Assembly (NCBI GenBank): GCA_002717185.1
Contig: PBDC01000103.1
Coordinates: 1-28,533, forward strand
DNA length: 28,533 nt
Direction: 5' to 3'
Source of the DNA: Rhodospirillaceae bacterium
Lineage (GTDB): Bacteria > Pseudomonadota > Alphaproteobacteria > UBA8366 > GCA-2717185
The notes beneath the pieces are model-generated. The model saw only the letters and a program-made list of their open reading frames with translations. It did no database searches and was not told where the DNA came from. Position 1 is the stretch's first letter. The number at the start of each line of letters is the position of its first letter. Positions 18,558-28,533 of this stretch are shown here, one piece after another. A program made the position numbers and the translations under genes.

Positions 18558-20333
18558 CTACCTACTGTTTGCCTCCCATCGGCACCAGAACATATACATG
18601 CCGTCGAAAGTGCGCGGGTTTCGCTGCTCGAATTGCCACCAATGATCCAGTGAGCCAGGCATGCTGTCGCCTGGAAACATATCGCAATACATCTGACGCA
18701 CCGAAGGCGGCAAGATGAAGCCGCGAAATTCGAGACCGTTGCTTACTAGAAAGTCACGAATATCTGGTAAATTGCAACGCTGCTCCTGAACGTGAAGCGC
18801 TAGGTCTCGAAAATCGTTCGTTGAAAAAAAGTCCATCGATGTGGTCAGTTCATATCCAGGTTCACTGGGGGTTCGCTGCATCAAACGGTGTCTGAAGGTC
18901 CGCAGCGCTTCGTTAGATGCGTTGCTGCCCGGCCAGTCTGGGTCGTTGCTCAGTGCGGCGATTGTCTGGCGCGACACTTCGCTGTAGAGGCCTATCTGCA
19001 GCAGGCCGCTGGGCTTCAGTTTGTCGACTAGGATTTGCCAGGCGGCGAAGGGGTCAGACATATGATGCAGGACGCCGGCGCATTCGATCACATCGAACAT
19101 TTCGCTGATCCCACCAAGACCCAAGATGTCAGCCGTTGCAAAGCGTATGTTTTCAACGCCTAGCTGCTGCGCCATGCGGGCGCCATAGACAAGACTTGGA
19201 GCGCTGAGATCGATGGCAAGGACGCGCGCCTGCTTTCCATAAGTAATGGCCGAATGCAACGCTTGCTGGCAGGTGCCGGCGCCGGCAATCAATACTTCGA
19301 AGGGCGTATCTAGGCACGTGATTTCTGCGTCGCTGAAATAATTACCTAAGACTTGGCGGGCTGTGCCGGGCTCTGGTGCCTGAAGGCTGAGCCATCGCGG
19401 ATAGGGTGCCGACCGATATTGATCGGCCACTCGCTGCGAGATTTCATCTGTTACGGCTGTCAGTTGCGGCAGAGACATTGCGATCTCGGATTCTTTCTGT
19501 TCTATCGTGATGGCGTTCGCAATAACCAGCCGCAAGGCTCGTGGTGCGATGCGATCATATCCGCGCCTAGCGAGAGTGGGATCAATTATTGTGGAGAGTG
19601 GCTTATAGAGGCCCGCTAGCATGAGGTCGCCGGCAGAGTCCCCCTGGCCTTCGAATAGGGCTGCCGGGTCAATTTTTAATGCGTCGACCTGTTCTCGTTC
19701 GGCGGCCGTCGTGTGGAAGACGTAACCGTTGTTGGCGCATTGTTGAATCAGTGCGCAGGCGAACTCGTATACCGGCCGGTCCCGTAATCGCTCCGGTTCT
19801 GCAAGAAGGGCACGCCGAAGAGCGGTCAGAAGAAATTCCACCTCGACATCGGTATTAATACCGTGCGAGAGCGCAGTCCGGAACAGCCTGTCTTGAAGTA
19901 ACTTGCGCCCTTTTCCCCTCAGTGAACTCTGTGCGACCGTATCCCAATCTTCGGCCTGACCAACGGCAACTGCGTTCAGGAGGGGGGATATGTGCTTCAA
20001 AGATGCTATCGCCGCTTTGCAAAGTGCTTGTCTGTCAACATCGACAAATTGCAAAGCAGCGCGGAGCCCGCCAGCAGAAAGTTTGATGTTTTCGTTGACT
20101 TCGTAGCGCTGCACCAGAGATGCCAATAACCATGCGGCATCACGCAGATTGGGTTGGAGTTCCAACGCTTTGGCGCATTGTTCGACGGCTTCTGCAGGGT
20201 CGTCTACCGCCAACGACGCGCGAGCCAACTCTAATCGTGCCTGTCCTGATTTGGGCCGATGCTTGACCGCCTGTTGACACGAAAACAGTTCCTGAGCCGG
20301 CACTCCCCCCGCGATATGATCGGACACGAGCAA
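18558..20333 (-). CDS. TPR-containing SAM-dependent methyltransferase
   Basis: Protein of 591 residues. The N-terminal part has tetratricopeptide-like helices (residues about 15-75, with VKHRPKSGQARLELARASLA and CAKALELQPNLRDAAWLL). A helical middle region follows, then QYRSAPYPRW (305-314), a motif seen before the methyltransferase domain in this family. The class I domain has motif I VLIAGAGTCQQ (347-357), where the usual form is GCGTG, then VLAIDLS and the acceptor-like IECAGVLHHM. The substrate is unknown. The start codon is taken as TTG at 20333, because GGAGG stands eight bases before it and no ATG or GTG occurs upstream before an in-frame stop. It lies downstream of uvrA on the same strand with a 162-base gap. 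Confidence 0.85.
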   Translation of the reverse strand: MLVSDHIAGGVPAQELFSCQQAVKHRPKSGQARLELARASLAVDDPAEAVEQCAKALELQPNLRDAAWLLASLVQRYEVNENIKLSAGGLRAALQFVDVDRQALCKAAIASLKHISPLLNAVAVGQAEDWDTVAQSSLRGKGRKLLQDRLFRTALSHGINTDVEVEFLLTALRRALLAEPERLRDRPVYEFACALIQQCANNGYVFHTTAAEREQVDALKIDPAALFEGQGDSAGDLMLAGLYKPLSTIIDPTLARRGYDRIAPRALRLVIANAITIEQKESEIAMSLPQLTAVTDEISQRVADQYRSAPYPRWLSLQAPEPGTARQVLGNYFSDAEITCLDTPFEVLIAGAGTCQQALHSAITYGKQARVLAIDLSAPSLVYGARMAQQLGVENIRFATADILGLGGISEMFDVIECAGVLHHMSDPFAAWQILVDKLKPSGLLQIGLYSEVSRQTIAALSNDPDWPGSNASNEALRTFRHRLMQRTPSEPGYELTTSMDFFSTNDFRDLALHVQEQRCNLPDIRDFLVSNGLEFRGFILPPSVRQMYCDMFPGDSMPGSLDHWWQFEQRNPRTFDGMYMFWCRWEANSR

Positions 20334-20341
20334 CGATTTAG

Positions 20342-20346
20342 CCTCC
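20342..20346 (-). promoter_or_regulatory. Ribosome binding site deciding a TTG start
   Basis: GGAGG on the minus strand is eight bases upstream of the TTG at 20333. It supports that codon as the methyltransferase start over the GTG two codons later. Confidence 0.6.
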
Positions 20347-20495
20347 AGGTGCCACGATGAAGAATGCTTCCAAAAGTGTATCCGGCAAATCTAATTGTGT
20401 ATTCGGACCGGCGCAACAAAGAGAAAAGTTGTATCTCAGCAGCTCAAATGAAGGTGCCGGGATCAAAATCCAAAAGCAAACCCGCGTTTAAGCCG

Positions 20496-23351
20496 CTAGG
20501 CACTTTTAAGTTTTTGCGCGAAGCGCAGGCTCGGCAAATGGTTGGCTAGATAGCGTCCTGTATGGCTTTCTACTACACGGGCCACGGTCTCCGGTGTACC
20601 TTCAGCGACAATCCGGCCACCGCCGCCGCCCCCTTCTGGGCCCAGATCGACAATATGGTCCGCGGTCTTTATCACTTCGAGATTGTGCTCTATCACGATC
20701 ACTGTATTACCCTGACCGACTAGTGCCTGCAGGACGTCCAGCAATTTTCTGACATCCTCAAAATGTAAGCCGGTAGTAGGCTCGTCAAGAATGTAGAGCG
20801 TTCGTCCCGTCGCCCGTCGTGACAGTTCTTTCGCCAATTTGACCCTTTGGGCCTCGCCGCCGGACAGGGTCGTGGCCTGCTGGCCCACATGGATATAGCC
20901 TAGTCCGACCCTTTGAAGGGTAAGCATCTTGTCGCGAATTGCGGGAACTGCTTTAAAGGTCTCTGCAGCTTCGTCGACGGTCATCGACAATACGTCGGCG
21001 ATGGAATGTTCCTTGAAGGTGATTTCCAGCGTTTCCCGGTTATAACGCTTTCCGTTGCAGGTATCGCATTGCACATAGATGTCCGGCAGAAAGTGCATCT
21101 CGATCTTGATGACACCGTCACCTTGACACGCTTCGCATCGGCCGCCTTTGACGTTGAAGGAAAAACGGCCCGGTGCATAGCCTCGCGCCCGCGCTTCCGG
21201 TAGGTTAGCGAACCATTCGCGTATCGGAGTAAACGCGCCGGTATAGGTGGCAGGATTCGATCGCGGTGTGCGGCCGATCGGCTGCTGGTTTATATCGATG
21301 ACCTTGTCCAGAAGTTCAACACCATTGATCCCAACATGAGTGCCTGGCAGACGCCGTGCGCCGTTTAATTGACGGGCAAGCGCACGGTACAAGGTGTCAA
21401 TGACAAGGGTCGATTTGCCGCTGCCAGACACGCCGGTAACGCAGGTAAATACGCCAAGCGGAAACGACGCGGAAACGTCGTCAAGATTGTTTTCAACGGC
21501 GGATATGATTGTAAGTTCATGTCCTTTGTTCGCTTTGCGCCGACGTTTTGGAACCTCTATTTGGCGCATGCCGCTCAGATACTGCCCAGTCAGGCTCTCT
21601 GGGCAGCGAAGAACGTCATCCGGCAATCCCGCGGCTACAACATGGCCCCCATGAATGCCCGCACCCGGACCCATATCGATCAAATAGTCGGCTTCGCGGA
21701 TTGCTTCTTCGTCATGTTCGACGACGATGACGGTATTGCCCAGGTCACGTAATTTCTTCAAAGTCGCCAGCAGGCGGTCGTTGTCCCTCTGATGCAGGCC
21801 GATTGATGGTTCGTCCAGCACGTAGAGGACGCCTGTAAGCCCGGAGCCAATCTGCGAGGCTAGTCTAATGCGCTGGCTTTCACCGCCCGACAGCGTTGCC
21901 GACGAGCGGCCTAACGTCAAATAGGACAAGCCGACATCGACCAGGAAACTAAGCCGTTCCTTAATTTCCTTCAGGATTCGAGCGCCAATTTCTTTCTGTT
22001 TATCGCTAAGCCGTTCTTCGATGTCTGCGAACCAGCTATGTGCATCTGAGATGGATCTTTCTGCGATTTTACCGATATGCGACCCATCGATTTTTACAGC
22101 CAGTGCTTCTGGCTTCAGCCGAGCGCCGTTGCAACTGTCGCAGGTTTTCACAGTCTGGTATTTGCCCAACTCCTCACGCATCCAGGAACTATCTGTTTCA
22201 CGCCAGCGCCGTTCCATGTTCGGAACAACACCCTCGAAGGGCTTCTTTGTCTCGTAGGTCCGGAGCCCATCATCATAGGCCATGCGGACGGTCTTTTTGT
22301 CTGTGCCGAACAGGATGGCGTTGCGTGCCTCCTCCGGTAGTTCCTTAAATGGTGTGGTCAGCTTGACCCTGAAGTGCTTAGCCAAACTCTCCAATGTCTG
22401 TTTGTAGTAAGGCGAAGAGGACTTTGCCCAGGGGGCAATCGCGTCGCTCAGTTCGTTGCTCGGATCTGGCACCACCAGGTTGGCGTCCATGTGCATCGTC
22501 GTGCCAAGACCATCACAAGATGGGCAAGCACCGAACGGGTTATTGAATGAGAACAGCCGTGGTTCGATTTCGTCGATCGTGAAGCCGGATACTGGACAGG
22601 CGAAGCGGGCTGAAAACGTCGTGCGATCACCACTTTCCGCGTTTTCTAAGAAGACGAGGCCGTCAGCCAAGGCCAAGGCAGTCTCAAGCGAGTCGGCGAG
22701 GCGAGTCTCGAGTCCGTCTCGTACTACGATACGGTCAATTACAACGTCTATATCGTGTTTGAAGTTTTTATCCAACTTCGGCGCATCTTCTATAAGATAC
22801 AACTCGCCGTTAATCTTGACGCGTTGAAAACCGCGCTTCTGAAGATCTGCCAACTCTTTGCGGTATTCTCCTTTGCGACCACGAACAATCGGCGCTAATA
22901 AATAAAGTCGAGTGCCTTCTGGCATCGCCATTGTTATGTCAACCATTTGGCTAACGCTCTGACTTTCAATTGGCAAACCAGTCGTTGGTGAATAGGGGAT
23001 GCCAATCCGCGCGAATAGGAGGCGCATGTAGTCATAAATTTCCGTCACTGTACCGACGGTTGATCTCGGGTTCCGGCTCGTGGTCTTCTGTTCGATAGCG
23101 ATCGCCGGGGAGAGACCTTCAATAAGGTCGACATCTGGTTTTTGCATAAGCTCTAGGAACTGCCGCGCGTAGGCCGACAGGCTTTCCACGTAACGGCGCT
23201 GGCCATCGGCGTAGATAGTATCGAAGGCGAGCGATGATTTCCCCGATCCGGACAGGCCGGTTATCACGATCAGCTTGTCGCGCGGCAGATCTACATCAAC
23301 GTTCTGAAGATTGTGTTCACGTGCGCCACGCACGCGGATCGTTGTAAGCAT
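20496..23351 (-). CDS. uvrA: Excinuclease ABC subunit A
   Basis: Damage-recognition ATPase of nucleotide excision repair (951 residues). It has two ABC modules: Walker [10 protein letters not shown] at residues 32-40 and [16 protein letters not shown] in the second half. The signatures are [14 protein letters not shown] and [18 protein letters not shown], with Walker B ends [15 protein letters not shown] and [15 protein letters not shown]. Zinc cysteines are seen in [10 protein letters not shown] and in CEACQGDG with [10 protein letters not shown]. The polyglycine near the C-terminus ([12 protein letters not shown]) is usual. The ATG at 23351 lacks a strong ribosome site. It diverges from ssb, the common alphaproteobacterial arrangement. 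Confidence 0.97.
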   Translation of the reverse strand: MLTTIRVRGAREHNLQNVDVDLPRDKLIVITGLSGSGKSSLAFDTIYADGQRRYVESLSAYARQFLELMQKPDVDLIEGLSPAIAIEQKTTSRNPRSTVGTVTEIYDYMRLLFARIGIPYSPTTGLPIESQSVSQMVDITMAMPEGTRLYLLAPIVRGRKGEYRKELADLQKRGFQRVKINGELYLIEDAPKLDKNFKHDIDVVIDRIVVRDGLETRLADSLETALALADGLVFLENAESGDRTTFSARFACPVSGFTIDEIEPRLFSFNNPFGACPSCDGLGTTMHMDANLVVPDPSNELSDAIAPWAKSSSPYYKQTLESLAKHFRVKLTTPFKELPEEARNAILFGTDKKTVRMAYDDGLRTYETKKPFEGVVPNMERRWRETDSSWMREELGKYQTVKTCDSCNGARLKPEALAVKIDGSHIGKIAERSISDAHSWFADIEERLSDKQKEIGARILKEIKERLSFLVDVGLSYLTLGRSSATLSGGESQRIRLASQIGSGLTGVLYVLDEPSIGLHQRDNDRLLATLKKLRDLGNTVIVVEHDEEAIREADYLIDMGPGAGIHGGHVVAAGLPDDVLRCPESLTGQYLSGMRQIEVPKRRRKANKGHELTIISAVENNLDDVSASFPLGVFTCVTGVSGSGKSTLVIDTLYRALARQLNGARRLPGTHVGINGVELLDKVIDINQQPIGRTPRSNPATYTGAFTPIREWFANLPEARARGYAPGRFSFNVKGGRCEACQGDGVIKIEMHFLPDIYVQCDTCNGKRYNRETLEITFKEHSIADVLSMTVDEAAETFKAVPAIRDKMLTLQRVGLGYIHVGQQATTLSGGEAQRVKLAKELSRRATGRTLYILDEPTTGLHFEDVRKLLDVLQALVGQGNTVIVIEHNLEVIKTADHIVDLGPEGGGGGGRIVAEGTPETVARVVESHTGRYLANHLPSLRFAQKLKSA

Positions 23352-23384
23352 TTGCGTTCAATATGTTCCGGACGGAATGTTTTG

Positions 23385-23430
23385 GGTCGGTCTAATTCGC
23401 TCCGCCGTCAACAATAATAGTTGTCCGACC
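23385..23430. repeat. Nested inverted repeats between uvrA and ssb
   Basis: Outer arms GGTCGG (23385-23390) and CCGACC (23425-23430) enclose a smaller dyad CAAC (23409-23412) / GTTG (23420-23423) around AATAATA. It lies 34 bases upstream of the uvrA start and could be an operator or a leader hairpin. Confidence 0.3.
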
Positions 23431-23592
23431 TGGGAGAATCGACTCTAAATCCTGCCATTGGATGGCGTTGTTCGTATCTCTTTATACTTGGTTTTTCAGC
23501 AGAGATCGCTGGGAATCCTATGGCATTGCGCTTAGACTGAAGGTGCGCGGATGAATTCCAAAATGTTAGTTAGAATTTGAAAGATACGAAAA

Positions 23593-24051
23593 ATGGCAGG
23601 CAGCATTAACAAGGTGATCCTAGTTGGGAATTTGGGTCGAGACCCGGAAATACGGACCACGCAAAGTGGCATGAAAGTCGCGAACTTGCGTGTTGCAACC
23701 AGTGAACGTTGGAAGGACCGTAACTCGGGTGAAATGCAGGAACGCACCGAATGGCATAGTGTTGCAATTTTCAACGAACACCTTGTCAGCGTAGCTGAAC
23801 GATTTTTACACAAGGGTTCGAAAGTTTACCTGGAGGGTCAGTTGCAAACTCGGAAATGGACCGACCAACAGGGCCAGGATCGGTACTCAACCGAAGTAGT
23901 TATGAACCGATTCCGGGGTGAATTACAGATGTTGGATAGCCGCGGTGAGGGCGGTGGTGGATCTGGTGGTGGGTCTTTTGGCGGCGGTGGGAATGACGGC
24001 GGTTTTAGCGGCGGGGCCGGCGATGACCTTGACGACGAAATTCCTTTTTAG
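23593..24051 (+). CDS. ssb: Single-stranded DNA-binding protein
   Basis: SSB (152 residues) coats single-stranded DNA in replication and repair. The OB-fold covers about 1-112, with [32 protein letters not shown] and [20 protein letters not shown] glycine-rich linker (about 119-140) leads to the acidic tail ending DDEIPF, the docking peptide for RecO, PriA, exonuclease I and others. The length is close to the family norm. It is divergent from uvrA and 305 bases upstream of gyrA. The ribosome site is weak. Confidence 0.97.
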   Translation: MAGSINKVILVGNLGRDPEIRTTQSGMKVANLRVATSERWKDRNSGEMQERTEWHSVAIFNEHLVSVAERFLHKGSKVYLEGQLQTRKWTDQQGQDRYSTEVVMNRFRGELQMLDSRGEGGGGSGGGSFGGGGNDGGFSGGAGDDLDDEIPF

Positions 24052-24268
24052 GGCCAAAAGTGCAAAAGCCAATAGGTGCGGATTAGGTACATTGTTATCT
24101 GTGCGTCGTGTTGCGTAAAAAAAATGACGTAAAAGTCGTTGATTTCGAAATTTTTCCCTTGAAGCAACTATGATGCCTGGTGCGGAAGGCAAAATTGGAT
24201 ATTTTGCACTTTCTTCTTTTTTGAGTTTTGCGTTAAACCCTTCGCTTCGTTAAAATCTTGCTGTAGAG

Positions 24269-24297
24269 GCGACAGTACTTGAGTCGTTTTTTATACG
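24269..24297 (+). promoter_or_regulatory. Candidate gyrA promoter
   Basis: GCGACA (24269-24274) and TATACG (24292-24297) are 17 bases apart, each matching four of six consensus positions. This is modest evidence. Confidence 0.33.
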
Positions 24298-24314
24298 GCA
24301 CTCAATTCCTTAAC

Positions 24315-24332
24315 AACGCCTGATATGGCGTT
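24315..24332 (+). promoter_or_regulatory. Hairpin in the gyrA leader
   Basis: AACGCC (24315-24320) pairs with GGCGTT (24327-24332) over a 6-base loop TGATAT. The stem can extend with flanking CTTAA/TTAAG if three bases bulge. It is 24 bases before the gyrA start, with no U-tract, so it looks like a leader structure or binding site rather than a terminator. Confidence 0.4.
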
Positions 24333-24356
24333 AAGTTACAATAGAGCTAAGCCTGC

Positions 24357-27607
<3,251 letters not shown>

Positions 27608-27618
<11 letters not shown>

Positions 27619-28533
27619 GTAGCCCGACGATTGCTCCGGTCATGCAGGTTGCGATCGTGGCTGCAACGATCGAACGTATACCCAGCTGGACGATTTCTGT
27701 TCGTCGGGAAGGCGCAATTGTCGCCAACCCTCCGATCATGATTCCCAGGCTCGCGAAATTGGCGAAGCCGGTTAGGGCGTAGGTCATGATCAATGTGCTG
27801 CGTGGTGATAGCGTATCTTTTGGCAGCGCGGTAAGCTCCAGGAAAGCGAGGAATTCGTTTAGCACGATTTTAATGCCTAACAGCCCGCCGCCAGCAACAG
27901 CTTCCGACCACGGAATGCCCATCAGCCAAGCAATGGGTGCCAGAGCGTTACCTAGGATGCGCTGCAAGGTTATCGGATTGTTGTACAGGTTCGGCAGGCT
28001 CCCTAAAGCCATATTGATCAAATGAACTAGCGTGACGATGACGATCAGCATAGCGATTACGTTAATTAGCAAGGTGACGCCGTCCAAAGTGCCGCGGGTC
28101 ACTGCTTCCATCGCGCTATCCGGAAGGTCTTCCATTCCAATTGTTCCTTCCGTCGGTAATGCAGTTTCGGGCATCATCAAACGTGCGACCATCACGGCCG
28201 CGGGAACGCTGATAATCGAGGCGGCGAGCAGATGGCCTAGGGCATCTGGGACTACTGGCGCCAAGGTCGAGGCGTAGAGCACGATAACGGTTCCGGCGAT
28301 CGTGGCCATCCCGGAGGTCATTATCGTGAAAAGTTCGCTCCGAGTTAGCCTTGCCATATAGGGTCTGATCAGAAGCGGAGATTCGACCATACCCACAAAA
28401 ATGTTTGCGGCTACGCCAAAGCCGACAGGGCCGCCAACCGACAGGGATTTTTGCACTGCCCAGGCAAAGCCGCGCACAATCCAGGGTATGATTTTCCAGT
28501 ATAGTAGCAGTGCGGAGATTGCGCTCATCACCA
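27608..28533 (-). CDS. Concentrative nucleoside transporter (CNT/NupC family), N-terminus missing
   Basis: Sodium- or proton-coupled nucleoside uptake permease of the inner membrane. The visible 307 residues include the family motifs GFGVAANIFVGMVESPLLIR, LYASTLAPVVPDALGHLLAA, GIKIVLNEFLAFLELTAL and ALTGFANFASLGIMIGGLAT. These cover the re-entrant loops and Glu/Asn residues that bind nucleoside in CNTs. Full family members have about 400 residues, so roughly 100 N-terminal residues lie beyond the window edge. It converges on coaD, overlapping it by 11 bases. Confidence 0.92.

Larger units (their letters stand above)
24052..24356. other. Intergenic region ahead of gyrA
   Basis: This A/T-rich gap has no gene. 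A small hairpin AATGAC (24123-24128) / GTCGTT (24135-24140, one G-U pair) could help end ssb transcription but lacks an adjacent U-tract. A possible promoter and a leader hairpin for gyrA are listed separately. Confidence 0.5.

Noticed and set aside
18441..18653. Plus-strand 70-codon frame
   Set aside because: It overlaps the methyltransferase gene antisense, with no ribosome site or family resemblance.
23356..23368. LexA box before uvrA
   Set aside because: The two GTTC units are five bases apart; the alphaproteobacterial box needs seven.

Overview
The window reads as chromosomal DNA of an alphaproteobacterium, probably of the Rhodospirillales type. The evidence is the order lepB-rnc-era ... 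recO-parC, the block uvrA / ssb-gyrA-coaD, a Bpt-type aminoacyl-tRNA-protein transferase, a magnesium-type HemB, and a complete valine-degradation segment. No rRNA, tRNA, CRISPR array, transposase or phage gene was seen. TGA, TAG and TAA are all used as normal stops.

Layout. 1-204: end of an unrecognised gene. 291-2646 (+): lepB, rnc and era, an operon behind a sigma70-like promoter. 2653-5485 (-): an accessory block, a DUF1445 hydro-lyase gene and a cobalt-type nitrile hydratase operon (alpha, beta, activator), lying between era and recO, which are normally neighbours. 5592-8620 (+): recO and parC. 8617-9906 (-): bpt and an RDD membrane protein. 9907-10342: a gap with a plus-strand terminator that belongs to no recognised gene. 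10343-12821 (-): an ornithine/lysine/arginine-type decarboxylase and hemB. 12958-16059 (+): acyl-CoA dehydrogenase, 3-hydroxyisobutyryl-CoA hydrolase and 3-hydroxyisobutyrate dehydrogenase, three consecutive steps of valine catabolism. 16134-16607 (+): a decayed MarR-family regulator with an in-frame stop. 16612-17328 (+): a class I glutamine amidotransferase. 17325-18233 (-): an EamA transporter. 18558-20333 (-): a TPR-methyltransferase. 20496-23351 (-): uvrA. 23593-27068 (+): ssb and gyrA. 27109-27618 (+): coaD interrupted by an in-frame TGA. 27608-28533 (-): a concentrative nucleoside transporter running off the window.

Most of the window is housekeeping: protein export, RNA processing, ribosome assembly, repair, topology, haem and CoA synthesis. 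The points most worth a second look are the nonsense codon inside the normally essential coaD, with an SD-like sequence and a GTG directly at the break; the MarR pseudogene; the nitrile hydratase/hydro-lyase block splitting era from recO; non-serine residues at the quinolone position of both GyrA and ParC; and the orphan plus-strand terminator near 10310-10333. I found no convincing wholly new system. The split coaD is the best candidate for something biologically unusual, with sequencing error as the main alternative.
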